Positions 1 through 6,057 are shown, numbered from the stretch's first letter. The stretch is 6,944 bases of DNA from an uncultured Rubellimicrobium sp. (GCA_902805995.1 CADCUU010000116.1:1-6944); one strand, 5' to 3'. The notes: generated by a model not told the origin, from the letters alone. A program made the numbers and translations.

Positions 1-548
1 GCGTCAGGGGCGGTGCCGGCGGTCGCCGCCATGTCCGTCCCGGTGGCGGCCGTGTCGGTGCCCGTCGTTGTAGTGCCCGCCGCCTCGGTTCCGGCCTGGG
101 CCACTTGGTCGCCGCCCGTCACCGTTTCCGGGGTCAGGCCGGGATCGGGGGTCGTCCCGGCTTCGGCCTCGACGACTTGGCCGTCGGCGGTCTCGGTGCT
201 GCCGGCGCCTGCGCCGACCGCCGCTTCGGTCGTGGGCTCGGTCGTCGTCCCGGCTGTGGCGTCGGGGGCGGCGGCCGTTGTCTCGGTCGTGGTGCCAGCG
301 TCGGCGTTGGGATCGGCGGCCACCATGTCGGCGCCCCTGGCGTCCGAGTTGACCATGTCGGCGGCGGCGATGATGTCGGCGGCGTCCATGCCGCAGGCCT
401 CGGCCGCCTGGACGACCGTCACCTCCACCATGGTGCCCGCGACGTTCACGGTGACCTGGCCGTCCCTCACGGTTTCCTGCGCGAACGAGGCGGCGGCTGA
501 TGCGAACAGGGCCATGGTCGATGCCGCGGCCAGAGTGCGAATATGCAT
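1..548 (-). CDS. Secreted Thr/Ala/Gly/acidic-rich protein of unknown function (C-terminus outside window)
   Basis: I do not recognise this gene. It starts at ATG 548 on the minus strand and stays open for 182 codons to the window edge, so its C-terminus is missing. AAGGGAGGA ends five bases before the ATG, a strong ribosome binding site that fixes the start. Residues 1-23 form a Sec signal peptide (MHIRTLAAAS, then a hydrophobic stretch) with probable cleavage after SFA, before Gln24. Residues 24-70 look like a small folded part: two beta-strand-like segments (QVTVNVAG, MVEVTVVQ) and a helix with a single Cys at 52 (EACGMDAADI). From about residue 72 the chain is low complexity (TTT, TTE, AAA, GAGAG), has no Lys or Arg after Arg71, and carries scattered Asp/Glu. 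It is probably exported and disordered. The signal peptide, small head and acidic tail echo the three proteins at the right end of the window, but no PepSY-like motif is visible, so homology is not claimed. It is divergent from ihfB. Confidence 0.8.
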   Translation of the reverse strand, partial: MHIRTLAAASTMALFASAAASFAQETVRDGQVTVNVAGTMVEVTVVQAAEACGMDAADIIAAADMVNSDARGADMVAADPNADAGTTTETTAAAPDATAGTTTEPTTEAAVGAGAGSTETADGQVVEAEAGTTPDPGLTPETVTGGDQVAQAGTEAAGTTTTGTDTAATGTDMAATAGTAPD

Positions 549-804
549 TGAGTCCTCCCTTGGGTGAGCCAGGACCGGGCTTGGACCGTCTGCCCCGGCG
601 CGGCACCGTGCCCACCCTCCTCGTGGGACGCGGTCCGTAGGTCACCAACCGGCGAACTGGCGAAGGCGTTCCACGGCGTGGTGCAGCATCCGGGCGGATG
701 GGCGCAAGTTGCCGGCGGCGGCCGGATGGGGCTGGGCCGGGCGCTGGGCTGGGCGCCGGGTTGGGGGTGACGAAGGGGAATCGTCGCGCGAGGATCGGAA
801 GGGG

Positions 805-834
805 TTGGTCGCGGCGCGGTTAAGCCCCTATAGT
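805..834 (+). promoter_or_regulatory. Probable sigma-70-type promoter of ihfB
   Basis: TTGGTC at 805-810 and TATAGT at 829-834 are separated by 18 bases, close to the housekeeping consensus. This would place the transcription start near 841 and give ihfB a leader of roughly 55 nt. It is the best promoter match noticed in the window. It is assigned by pattern only. Confidence 0.5.
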
Positions 835-837
835 TGC

Positions 838-872
838 CCGGCAAAGCGGGAACTCAACCCGCGAACTGCCGG
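838..872 (+). promoter_or_regulatory. Nested inverted repeat in the ihfB 5' leader
   Basis: An outer pair, CCGGCA at 838-843 and TGCCGG at 867-872, encloses an inner pair, GCGGG at 846-850 and CCCGC at 858-862, around a 7-nt loop. The two stems are joined by a small internal loop. The structure sits between the predicted transcription start and the ihfB ribosome binding site. If the predicted start near 841 is right, part of the outer arm would not be transcribed and the element would act mainly as DNA or as the inner stem. Function is unknown. Confidence 0.35.
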
Positions 873-894
873 CACGACATGAACTGGGGGCGTA

Positions 895-1206
895 ATGATC
901 CGGTCCGAACTGATCCAGAAGATCGCGGAAGAGAACCCGCATCTCACCCAGCGCGACACGGAAAGGATCGTGAACACGATCTTTGATCGCATCGTGGGCG
1001 CCATGGCCAAGGGCAACCGGGTGGAGTTGCGCGGCTTTGGCGCGTTCTCTGTCAAGCGGCGCGACGGGCGCACGGGGCGCAACCCCCGCACCGGCGAGGC
1101 CGTGGACGTGGAGGAGAAGCACGTCCCCTTCTTCAAGACCGGGAAGCTGCTCCGCGAGCGGCTGAACGGCGGGACCGATCCGGGGCCGGACGACGACGAC
1201 GAGTGA
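895..1206 (+). CDS. ihfB: Integration host factor subunit beta
   Basis: This 103-residue protein is the beta subunit of IHF, the sequence-specific DNA-bending heterodimer that acts in the nucleoid in recombination, replication and transcription. Its IHF-alpha partner must be encoded elsewhere. The N-terminus [10 protein letters not shown] and two helices (about residues 3-40) form the dimer body. The family signature [18 protein letters not shown] covers residues 47-64 and leads into the DNA-binding beta arm. Pro64 in RNPRTG is the residue expected to intercalate into bent DNA. The closing segment [12 protein letters not shown] (79-90) is typical. Residues 91-103 add an acidic tail (GPDDDDE), making the protein somewhat longer than the enterobacterial form of about 94 residues. 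ATG 895 follows CTGGGGG at 884-890, a G-rich ribosome binding site. In many proteobacteria ihfB lies just after rpsA; here the upstream neighbour is a divergent secreted-protein gene. Confidence 0.95.
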   Translation: MIRSELIQKIAEENPHLTQRDTERIVNTIFDRIVGAMAKGNRVELRGFGAFSVKRRDGRTGRNPRTGEAVDVEEKHVPFFKTGKLLRERLNGGTDPGPDDDDE

Positions 1207-1224
1207 AGGGCAGGGGTAGGGGTG

Positions 1225-1243
1225 CTGGGGGCTGAGCCCCCGG
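1225..1243 (+). terminator. Strong GC hairpin after ihfB (terminator-like or REP-like)
   Basis: GGGGGCT at 1227-1233 and AGCCCCC at 1235-1241 form a palindrome around one base. One wobble and one C-G pair extend it to 1225-1243. It starts 18 nt after the ihfB stop codon and is not followed by a T run, so termination would be weak or Rho-assisted. From general knowledge, similar GGGGGCT...CCCCC hairpins recur between genes in Rhodobacteraceae, so it may be a dispersed palindromic repeat. Confidence 0.45.
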
Positions 1244-1330
1244 ATCTGAAGCCGTGCGCCTGCGGGGGCGGTTGCGCCGCGCCGCGGGTGGTGGCACTAG
1301 GGCCGCGCGTCCCAACGGAGGTGTTCGACC

Positions 1331-1687
1331 GTGAGATTCCTCAAGACCGCCTTCTGGCTCATCGTTGCCGTGGTCCTCGTGACCGTGGGCCTGGCCAACC
1401 GGGGCATCGTGACGCTGCGCGTCTTGCCCGAGGCGCTGAGCGGCTGGCTGGGGGTGAGCCCGGACATCGACCTGCCGCTGTTCCTCGTGATCCTGGCGGG
1501 GGTGGCGCTGGGGCTGTTCATCGGTTTCATCTGGGAATGGATCCGGGAGATCCCGGAGCGGGCCGCCGCGCGGGACGCGGCGCGCGAGATCGAGCGGCTG
1601 CGGCGCGAGGTGGCGCGGACCAAGGCCGAGGCGGCGAAAGGCGACGTGCTGGCCGGGCTTGAGTTGCCCGCGCTGCCGCGGCGCTGA
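1331..1687 (+). CDS. LapA-family (DUF1049) inner-membrane protein
   Basis: This 118-residue protein has the layout of the LapA family. A first transmembrane helix spans about residues 6-22 ([18 protein letters not shown]). A short extracytoplasmic loop carries [12 protein letters not shown] second helix (about 48-69) ends in [11 protein letters not shown] charged, predicted coiled coil follows at about 74-103 ([10 protein letters not shown]) and should face the cytoplasm. In enterobacteria LapA works with LapB in lipopolysaccharide assembly. No lapB is present here, and the role in this organism is inferred from the family only. The start is GTG 1331, supported by GGAGGTG at 1317-1323, seven bases upstream. 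Its TGA shares one base with the trpF ATG, so the two genes are probably co-transcribed and translationally coupled. Confidence 0.85.
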   Translation: MRFLKTAFWLIVAVVLVTVGLANRGIVTLRVLPEALSGWLGVSPDIDLPLFLVILAGVALGLFIGFIWEWIREIPERAAARDAAREIERLRREVARTKAEAAKGDVLAGLELPALPRR

Positions 1688-2373
1688 TGGCGATCCGCGT
1701 CGGGCTGACGGGGTCGGGCCCCGTCCGGTTCAAGGTCTGCGGGATCACCGCCGAGGATCAGGTCGAGGCCGCGGCGCAGGCGGGGGCCGGGTATCTGGGT
1801 TTCGTCTTCTTTCCACGATCGCCCCGGGCGGTGACGGCGGAGCGGGCGCGGGAGCTCGCTTGGGCGGCGCCGGTGGGAGTCGCGAAGGTCGGGCTGTTCG
1901 TCGATGCGACGGACGATGAGTTGGGCCGCGTTCTGGACGTGGTGCCTCTCGACATGATCCAGCTTCATGGGGGCGAGAGCCCTGAGCGGGTGGCCGAGGT
2001 GCGGGCGCGCTGGGGGCTGCCGGTCATGAAGGCGGTGGGCGTGGCGTCGCTGGCCGATCTGGAGGTTGCCCGGAGCTATGAGGGGGTGGCGGATCAGCTC
2101 CTCCTCGATGCGAAGGCGCCGGCGGGGTCGGTGCTGCCGGGGGGCAACGGGGTGGCCTTCGACTGGGGGCTGCTGTTCGGGCATGGGCTGAGCCTGCCCT
2201 GGATGCTCGCCGGGGGGCTGACGCCCGACAACGTGGCGCTGGCGGTGAACGTGTCGGGGGCGCAGCAGGTGGACGTGTCCTCGGGCGTGGAAAGCGCGCC
2301 GGGGGTGAAGGACGCAAGGATGGTGCGGGACTTTGCGGCGGCGCTAGGTGTCCGGGGCCGGTCGCGGGGGTGA
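1687..2373 (+). CDS. trpF: Phosphoribosylanthranilate isomerase
   Basis: TrpF converts N-(5-phosphoribosyl)anthranilate to CdRP in tryptophan synthesis; it is a cytoplasmic (beta/alpha)8-barrel enzyme. The 228-residue product has the hallmark first strand KVCGIT with the catalytic Cys at residue 18, and LLLDAKAP with the catalytic Asp at residue 141. It also shows FFPRSPR (41-47), IQLHGGE (91-97), and the phosphate-binding loops AGGLTPDNV (175-183) and DVSSGVE (196-202). Cys18 lies about ten residues later than usual because of a short N-terminal extension ([12 protein letters not shown]). No later ATG, GTG or TTG codon precedes the core, so ATG 1687 is kept. The 1-nt overlap with the preceding stop codon also favours it. 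The last residues (RGRSRG) are basic and not conserved. The gene pairs functionally with trpB downstream. Confidence 0.95.
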   Translation: MAIRVGLTGSGPVRFKVCGITAEDQVEAAAQAGAGYLGFVFFPRSPRAVTAERARELAWAAPVGVAKVGLFVDATDDELGRVLDVVPLDMIQLHGGESPERVAEVRARWGLPVMKAVGVASLADLEVARSYEGVADQLLLDAKAPAGSVLPGGNGVAFDWGLLFGHGLSLPWMLAGGLTPDNVALAVNVSGAQQVDVSSGVESAPGVKDARMVRDFAAALGVRGRSRG

Positions 2374-2682
2374 GTGGACTCCGGGCCTCGGACGTGCGCT
2401 TGAGGCTATGAGCGTCTGTCGGGAGCGGAGGCCGGATCGGCGGGCCGGGCCAGCGGTGCTTTGCCTTAAAGCGGGAGCGGTGAGGGGCCGAGTGTCTGAT
2501 CCTGGGCGCTTGGTCGTGGTTTGCCTGCGGCTTTGAAGGGCAATGCGAGCGGAGCGGGGGCCGCGTTCCCAGGTGCTGCTGGCGACCCCGGGCGCGGGGT
2601 GCAACACTACGGCGGGGCGTGCGAGGCTTTACGCCGGGGCGGGGCGGGGTTAAGCGCGGGACAAACGCCGAGGGGGAGCGCC
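2374..2682 (+). other. 309-nt gap between trpF and trpB
   Basis: I see no convincing gene here. A small hairpin, GCTTT at 2458-2462 and AAAGC at 2468-2472 with a 5-nt loop, could be a weak trpF terminator. TTTACG at 2628-2633 and TTAAGC at 2650-2655, 16 bases apart, are a poor but possible promoter for trpB. There is no run of Trp codons and no antiterminator-like pair, so a trp leader-peptide attenuator is not supported. Confidence 0.45.
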
Positions 2683-3909
2683 ATGCCGGACGACCGTAAG
2701 AACAGCTTCATGACGGGACCCGACGAGAACGGGCGCTTTGGCATCTTTGGCGGGCGCTTCGTCAGCGAGACGCTGATGCCGCTGATCCTCGACCTCGAGG
2801 CGGAGTACGAGCGCGCCAAGACGGACGACAGCTTCTGGGCCGAGATGAACGACCTCTGGGAGCATTACGTCGGGCGTCCGTCGCCTCTGTACCATGCCTC
2901 GCGGCTGACGGAGCATCTGGGCGGCGCCAAGGTGTACATGAAGCGCGACGAGCTGAACCATACCGGCGCGCACAAGATCAACAACGTGCTGGGGCAGATC
3001 ATCCTCGCCCGGCGGATGGGCAAGACGCGGATCATCGCGGAGACGGGCGCGGGGCAGCATGGCGTCGCGACGGCCACGGTCTGCGCGAAGTTCGGGCTGA
3101 AGTGCATCGTCTACATGGGCGCGCATGACGTGGAGCGGCAGGCGCCCAACGTGTTCCGGATGCGGCTTCTGGGGGCGACGGTGGTGCCCGTGACCTCAGG
3201 TCGGGGGACGCTGAAGGACGCGATGAACGACGCGCTGCGGGATTGGGTGACCAATGTCCGCGACACCTTCTACTGCATCGGCACGGTGGCGGGGCCGCAT
3301 CCCTATCCGGCGATGGTGCGGGATTTCCAGTCGATCATCGGCAAGGAAACCCGCGAGCAGATGATGAGGGCGGAAGGGCGGCTTCCGGACACGCTCATCG
3401 CGGCCATCGGCGGCGGGTCGAACGCGATGGGGCTGTTCTATCCGTTCCTCGACGACCCCTCTGTCCGGATCATCGGCGTGGAAGCCGGGGGCAAGGGCGT
3501 GGACGAGAAGATGGAGCACTGCGCGTCGCTGACGGGCGGTCGGCCGGGGGTGCTGCACGGCAACCGGACCTATCTTCTCCAGGACGCGGACGGGCAGATA
3601 CTGGAAGGGTACTCGATCTCGGCGGGCCTCGACTATCCGGGGATCGGGCCGGAGCATTCCTGGCTCCATGACATCGGGCGTGCGGAGTACGTGTCGATCA
3701 CCGACAAGGAGGCGCTGGAGGCGTTCCAGCTCTGCTGTGCGATGGAAGGGATCATCCCGGCGCTGGAGCCGTCCCACGCGCTGGCGCATGTGATGAAGAT
3801 CGCGCCGACGCTGCCCAAGGACCACCTGATCGTGATGAACATGTGCGGGCGGGGCGACAAGGATATCTTCACCGTGGCGCGACATCTGGGGGTACAGGTT
3901 ACCGCCTGA
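2683..3909 (+). CDS. trpB: Tryptophan synthase beta chain
   Basis: TrpB is the PLP-dependent subunit that condenses indole with serine to make tryptophan, normally in an alpha2-beta2 complex with TrpA. The 408-residue product has the usual length. The PLP Schiff-base lysine is Lys98 in HTGAHKIN. Glu120 in AETGAGQHG is the catalytic acid. GGGSNAMG (243-250) is the cofactor phosphate loop. [16 protein letters not shown] and CGRGDKD (388-394) are further TrpB signatures. At the pyridine-nitrogen site, where the Salmonella enzyme has Ser377, this protein has Cys388; as far as I recall this is common in alphaproteobacteria. The start is ATG 2683, with AGGGGGAG at 2671-2678. The frame is open further upstream, but the extra 54 residues are low-complexity and unrelated to the family. 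trpA does not follow: the next gene is a secreted PepSY-like protein. Confidence 0.97.
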   Translation: MPDDRKNSFMTGPDENGRFGIFGGRFVSETLMPLILDLEAEYERAKTDDSFWAEMNDLWEHYVGRPSPLYHASRLTEHLGGAKVYMKRDELNHTGAHKINNVLGQIILARRMGKTRIIAETGAGQHGVATATVCAKFGLKCIVYMGAHDVERQAPNVFRMRLLGATVVPVTSGRGTLKDAMNDALRDWVTNVRDTFYCIGTVAGPHPYPAMVRDFQSIIGKETREQMMRAEGRLPDTLIAAIGGGSNAMGLFYPFLDDPSVRIIGVEAGGKGVDEKMEHCASLTGGRPGVLHGNRTYLLQDADGQILEGYSISAGLDYPGIGPEHSWLHDIGRAEYVSITDKEALEAFQLCCAMEGIIPALEPSHALAHVMKIAPTLPKDHLIVMNMCGRGDKDIFTVARHLGVQVTA

Positions 3910-3916
3910 CAGGCGG
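3902..3916 (+). terminator. Palindrome spanning the trpB stop codon (possible weak terminator)
   Basis: CCGCCTG at 3902-3908 and CAGGCGG at 3910-3916 are perfect inverted arms around A3909, and the stop codon TGA lies at the centre. As RNA it would fold as a 5-bp stem with a 5-nt loop. No T run follows, so any terminator activity would be weak. Read-through from trpB into the next gene, 105 nt downstream, is possible. Confidence 0.3.
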
Positions 3917-4014
3917 CGGCGGATCGGCGGGATTTGTCCGACCTTTCGGGGGGTTGGGCAACTTTCTGGCGGGATCGGAGTTGGGGGCGCGATTGATGTG
4001 CAAGGAGCACCCCC

Positions 4015-4740
4015 ATGACTCGAGCGATTCTGGCCAGCACGGCGGCTCTTGCCCTTTCCGCCGCTTCGGCCTTTGCCGGTGGCCTCGCGCCGCCGATCCA
4101 GCCCATCGGGAACTCCGCCGCCGTCGGGTCGGCGGGCGGTTCCGGCGCGGGCGATGCGAACCTCGCCTCCGGTGATTGCGCGGTGGTGCAGCCGGCCGTG
4201 GCGGCCTTGCAGGAGCAGGGCTTTACCCGGATCGACGTGACCACGGGCGGCGGGCAGGCGCGATTCAACGCGGTGCGCGGCGACGTGGTGGGCACCTATG
4301 TCTATGACTGCGCGACCGGGGCCCTGCTGACGCAGGAGGCCGCCGCGGCGGGGGCCGATCTGGACCGCACGCCGGGCGTGATGGTCGATGGCGCGGTGAG
4401 CGGCGGCACTGCGGTGGCTGCCGGGACTGGCGGCGAAGTCGGCGTGGACGGGACCGTGGGCTCTGTGGTCTCGACCGCGGCCGAGGAGGATGCTGGCGTC
4501 GATGCTGGTGCTGGCGCCGCGGTGGATGCGGGCGCTGGTGGGGCTGTGGGCGGCGGCGATGTCGATGCTGGCGGAGCGGTTGACGTGAGCCCCGATGCGG
4601 GGGGCGACGTGGACGCTGGCGTGGATGCCGGGGTCGATGGCTCGGTCGGCGGCTCGGTCGGCGGCGGCGTGGACGATGGGGCCTCGGCCGGTGGTGAGGT
4701 CGGCGGGGAGGCCGGGGCCGAGGTCGGCGGCGACTTCTGA
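4015..4740 (+). CDS. Secreted PepSY-like protein with Asp/Val/Ala/Gly acidic tail (paralogue 1)
   Basis: This protein has 241 residues and an unknown specific function. Residues 1-21 are a Sec signal peptide (TRAILASTAALALSAASAFA), cleaved before Gly22. A Gly/Ala/Ser linker reaches residue 52. Residues 53-109 are a PepSY-like domain: helix AVAALQEQGF, strand TRIDV, strand QARFNAV, then TYVYDCATGALLTQE. Two cysteines, Cys55 and Cys99, bracket the domain and are the only ones in the protein, so a disulfide in the periplasm is likely. Residues 119-241 are a low-complexity tail of Asp, Val, Ala, Gly and some Glu/Ser (DAGVDAGVDG) with no Lys or Arg. The start ATG 4015 has AAGGAG at 4002-4007, seven bases upstream. 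It is the first of three paralogues in a row and follows trpB by 105 nt without a clear promoter. PepSY domains are known in peptidase propeptides and in small exported proteins; which applies here cannot be told. It is probably periplasmic or secreted. Confidence 0.85.
   Translation: MTRAILASTAALALSAASAFAGGLAPPIQPIGNSAAVGSAGGSGAGDANLASGDCAVVQPAVAALQEQGFTRIDVTTGGGQARFNAVRGDVVGTYVYDCATGALLTQEAAAAGADLDRTPGVMVDGAVSGGTAVAAGTGGEVGVDGTVGSVVSTAAEEDAGVDAGAGAAVDAGAGGAVGGGDVDAGGAVDVSPDAGGDVDAGVDAGVDGSVGGSVGGGVDDGASAGGEVGGEAGAEVGGDF
4639..4662 (+). repeat. 12-bp perfect tandem duplication inside the tail of paralogue 1
   Basis: GGCTCGGTCGGC occurs at 4639-4650 and again immediately at 4651-4662. It is in frame and adds the residues GSVG twice. 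It shows tail growth by short tandem duplication. Confidence 0.8.
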
Positions 4741-4789
4741 GCCGAATCGGAGGATCGCCGCCTCCGTGGTGATCGGGCAATGGATGAGC

Positions 4790-4814
4790 GGCCCTGGCCC
4801 AACCGGCCGGGGCC
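4790..4814 (+). terminator. Terminator-like hairpin after paralogue 1
   Basis: GGCCCTGGCC at 4790-4799 pairs with GGCCGGGGCC at 4805-4814 over ten base pairs (one G-T wobble) around the loop CAACC. GTTTGCG follows, so only three T residues are present. It lies about 50 nt after the stop codon and is the most stable hairpin of this gap. Without a longer T run, efficiency is uncertain. Confidence 0.5.
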
Positions 4815-4818
4815 GTTT

Positions 4819-4827
4819 GCGTATAGT
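4819..4827 (+). promoter_or_regulatory. GCGTATAGT box upstream of paralogue 2 (possible -10 element)
   Basis: The 9-bp sequence GCGTATAGT ends 260 nt before the ATG of paralogue 2. The same nine bases occur at 5863-5871, 265 nt before the ATG of paralogue 3. TATAGT is also the -10 proposed for ihfB. No good -35 lies at standard distance, so it is either a promoter of another type or coincidence. Confidence 0.3.
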
Positions 4828-4849
4828 GGTCTGTTCCGGAGGGCCGTGC

Positions 4850-4921
4850 TGGGGCGTTGTGCTGAAGCCCTGTCGTGAAACCTTGAGTTGGGGCGTCGTG
4901 CTGAGGCCCTTACTGGGGCGT
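4850..4921 (+). repeat. Direct repeats upstream of paralogue 2
   Basis: Two 22-bp units at 4850-4871 and 4889-4910 match at 20 of 22 positions. Both begin TGGGGCGT and then read GTGCTGA and GCCCT, differing at units' positions 9 and 17. A third, shortened copy of the first eight bases lies at 4914-4921. Start-to-start distances are 39 and 25 bp. Placed ahead of a gene in non-coding DNA, they could be operator half-sites. Confidence 0.6.
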
Positions 4922-4940
4922 GTCTGCCCCGTTTATACCT

Positions 4941-4961
4941 GCCGTAAACCAGGGTTTAGGC
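4941..4961 (+). promoter_or_regulatory. Palindrome TAAACC-AG-GGTTTA upstream of paralogue 2
   Basis: TAAACC at 4945-4950 and GGTTTA at 4953-4958 are perfect inverted arms two bases apart. With one bulged base, GCC at 4941-4943 and GGC at 4959-4961 extend the pairing. This AT-containing palindrome stands out in GC-rich DNA and fits a dimeric regulator site better than an RNA hairpin, because its loop is too short. An adjacent TTATAC at 4933-4938 could be a -10, but no good -35 was found. Confidence 0.35.
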
Positions 4962-5044
4962 CCCGAAGACGGGCGTTTGGACCGATGCGCCTAACCCCGG
5001 ACAGCATGGCGCTGCGGTTCGGGAGGTGCATTCCTGACGACACC

Positions 5045-5061
5045 GCGGGCCGGCTGCCCGC
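5045..5061 (+). promoter_or_regulatory. Leader hairpin just before the ribosome binding site of paralogue 2
   Basis: GCGGGC at 5045-5050 and GCCCGC at 5056-5061 form a perfect 6-bp stem with the loop CGGCT. It ends 13 nt before AAGGAG at 5075-5080, so it leaves the ribosome binding site free. It might stabilise the transcript or mark the 5' end of a processed leader. Confidence 0.3.
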
Positions 5062-5087
5062 CCCACGATCCCAAAAGGAGTTGTTTC

Positions 5088-5693
5088 ATGTTCCGTACTC
5101 TTCTGGCCACCACGGCCGCTCTTTCGCTTCTGGCCGGTGCGGCCTGGGCCCAGTCGGTGGGGCAGTCGGTGACCGATCAGGTCGTCTCGGGCCTTCAGGC
5201 GCAGGGCTTTACCCGCATCGAGGTCAAGGAAGGCCCGACGCAGATCAAGGTGGAGGCCATCCAGGGCACGACCAAGGTGGAGTATGTCTATGACATCCGC
5301 ACTGGCGATGTGCTGAGCCAGGAGACCGAGCGCGTGGATGGCGACGACGATACCCGGCCCGGCGTGGAGATCGATCAGGAGGACGAGGACTTCGTGCGGG
5401 CCGAAGGGGCGGTGCTGGACGGGGACGACGACTCCGGTCGCGATGACGACGGCGAGGATGACGACCGGGACGGTGACGACAGCGATGATCGGGGCGGGGA
5501 CGACGACAGCGACGGGCGGGGGGACGACTCGGGTGAGGAGGACGACTCCGGTCGCGACGGGGTGGGTGATGACGATGGGTCGGGCCGGGGCGGAGACGAC
5601 GACTCGGACGGGGACGACTCGGATGGGGACGATGATGGGGATGACGGCCATTCCGGGCGTGGCGGCGACGACGACGAATCGGATCGGGACTGA
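5088..5693 (+). CDS. Secreted PepSY-like protein with hyperacidic Asp-rich tail (paralogue 2)
   Basis: This protein has 201 residues. Residues 1-21 are a Sec signal peptide (MFRTLLATTAALSLLAGAAW...), cleaved after AWA before Gln22. Residues 24-82 are the clearest PepSY-like domain of the three: helix VTDQVVSGLQAQGF, strand TRIEV, strand TQIKVEAI, strand VEYVYD, and the turn TGDVLSQE. The alignment to paralogue 1 is ungapped from LQ.QGFTRI to YVYD..TG. Residues 111-201 are about half Asp (44 of 91 by my count) with Gly, Ser, Glu and Arg; there is no Lys after residue 63. Strings such as DSDGDDSDGDDD recall calcium-binding D.D.DG loops but do not match RTX nonapeptides. The start ATG 5088 has AAGGAG at 5075-5080. 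It probably acts in the periplasm or outside the cell, with the tail disordered and able to bind divalent cations; this is inference from composition. PepSY proteins may bind or inhibit peptidases, but no peptidase gene is present here. Confidence 0.88.
   Translation: MFRTLLATTAALSLLAGAAWAQSVGQSVTDQVVSGLQAQGFTRIEVKEGPTQIKVEAIQGTTKVEYVYDIRTGDVLSQETERVDGDDDTRPGVEIDQEDEDFVRAEGAVLDGDDDSGRDDDGEDDDRDGDDSDDRGGDDDSDGRGDDSGEEDDSGRDGVGDDDGSGRGGDDDSDGDDSDGDDDGDDGHSGRGGDDDESDRD
5427..5557 (+). repeat. 17-bp direct repeat within the tail of paralogue 2
   Basis: GACGACTCCGGTCGCGA occurs at 5427-5443 and again at 5541-5557. The copies are 114 bp apart, in frame, and encode DDSGR plus part of an Asp codon. 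Synonymous positions are identical as well, which points to a fairly recent internal duplication. Confidence 0.65.
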
Positions 5694-5713
5694 TCTTATG
5701 GCCTGACGGCGTG

Positions 5714-5742
5714 AGGGGCCCCTGCCATCGGGTGGGGGCCCT
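5714..5742 (+). terminator. Terminator-like hairpin after paralogue 2
   Basis: AGGGGCCCC at 5714-5722 pairs with GGGGGCCCT at 5734-5742 over nine positions with one G-G mismatch and an 11-nt loop. It starts 20 nt after the stop codon. No T run follows, so it would be weak or need Rho. Confidence 0.4.
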
Positions 5743-5862
5743 GGTCATGTCTGGCAGGGCGGGGTGCGAGGGGCTCTTGTTGGCGGCTTTGGTGGTCTGA
5801 GAGCCTAAACTTTCGGTTGGAGGATGGGAGGCGGCTGTTGGAAGCGTGGCCTTAACCTCTGG

Positions 5863-5871
5863 GCGTATAGT
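5863..5871 (+). promoter_or_regulatory. GCGTATAGT box upstream of paralogue 3 (possible -10 element)
   Basis: These nine bases equal those at 4819-4827 and end 265 nt before the ATG of paralogue 3. CTTAACC precedes the box at 5851-5857, and GTTCCG follows it at a short distance, as it also does in the other copy. A standard -35 is not seen. Confidence 0.3.
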
Positions 5872-6029
5872 CAGCGGCCCGTTCCGTGGGCATGACCGGC
5901 GCTGGGGACCGGGCCGGTCGGGGCCTGCGGCGGGCGCGGCTGCGTCGCGGTGGCGGGGCAGGAAGCGCGCGGAAGAATCGGTGGGCTTGGTCGATGGGGG
6001 CGGGGCTGCAACGGCTGGCGGTGTCGGGT

Positions 6030-6057
6030 CCGGGCCCACTGGACCGGGCCCACTGGA
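6030..6057 (+). repeat. 14-bp perfect tandem repeat in the leader of paralogue 3
   Basis: CCGGGCCCACTGGA occurs at 6030-6043 and again immediately at 6044-6057. It lies in non-coding DNA about 80 nt before the start codon. Each unit contains the self-complementary core GGGCCC, so the copies can pair within or between units. Confidence 0.7.

Larger units (their letters stand above)
549..894. other. Divergent intergenic region between the minus-strand secreted-protein gene and ihfB
   Basis: This 346-nt stretch separates two divergent genes. The right part contains the ihfB promoter and leader hairpin listed separately. A short interrupted palindrome, GGCAC-C-GTGCC, lies at 602-612 and could be an operator for the minus-strand gene. 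I found no convincing -35/-10 pair for that gene. Frames that are open here lack a ribosome binding site and recognisable protein character, so I call no gene. Confidence 0.6.
4741..5087 (+). other. 347-nt structured region between paralogues 1 and 2
   Basis: No gene is supported here. The stretch holds a hairpin right after the stop codon (CGGAGG 4748-4753, CCTCCG 4761-4766) and a stronger terminator-like hairpin. These are followed by a GCGTATAGT box, a set of direct repeats, a TAAACC/GGTTTA palindrome and a hairpin close to the next ribosome binding site. The main elements are listed separately. Open frames that cross it lack a ribosome binding site and protein-like composition. Confidence 0.6.

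Noticed and set aside
4..648. 214-codon Arg/Gly-rich frame on the minus strand
   Set aside because: It is out of frame with the signal-peptide protein at 1-548, is almost all Arg, Gly, His and Asp, and has no ribosome binding site. It is a codon-bias shadow.
2521..2682. 54-residue N-terminal extension of TrpB
   Set aside because: Known TrpB proteins begin near the MPDDRKNSF segment, which has its own ribosome binding site. The extension is low complexity.
2374..2682. trp leader peptide with attenuator
   Set aside because: No short frame with tandem Trp codons and no pair of alternative terminator and antiterminator stems could be found.
4265..4802. Long open frames on the minus strand opposite the tail of paralogue 1
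   Set aside because: They mirror the Asp/Gly/Val codons as Pro/Arg/His/Ser strings, lack a ribosome binding site, and lie opposite a frame with signal peptide and recognisable domain.
4850..4921. CRISPR-like array
   Set aside because: Only two full units and one partial unit are present, spacing is irregular (39 and 25 bp), and no cas gene is nearby.
4956..6039. Long minus-strand frames opposite paralogue 2 and its downstream gap
   Set aside because: GAC-rich sense codons read as GTC and TCG in antisense and produce Val/Ile or Arg/Pro low-complexity chains. No start context or domain supports them.
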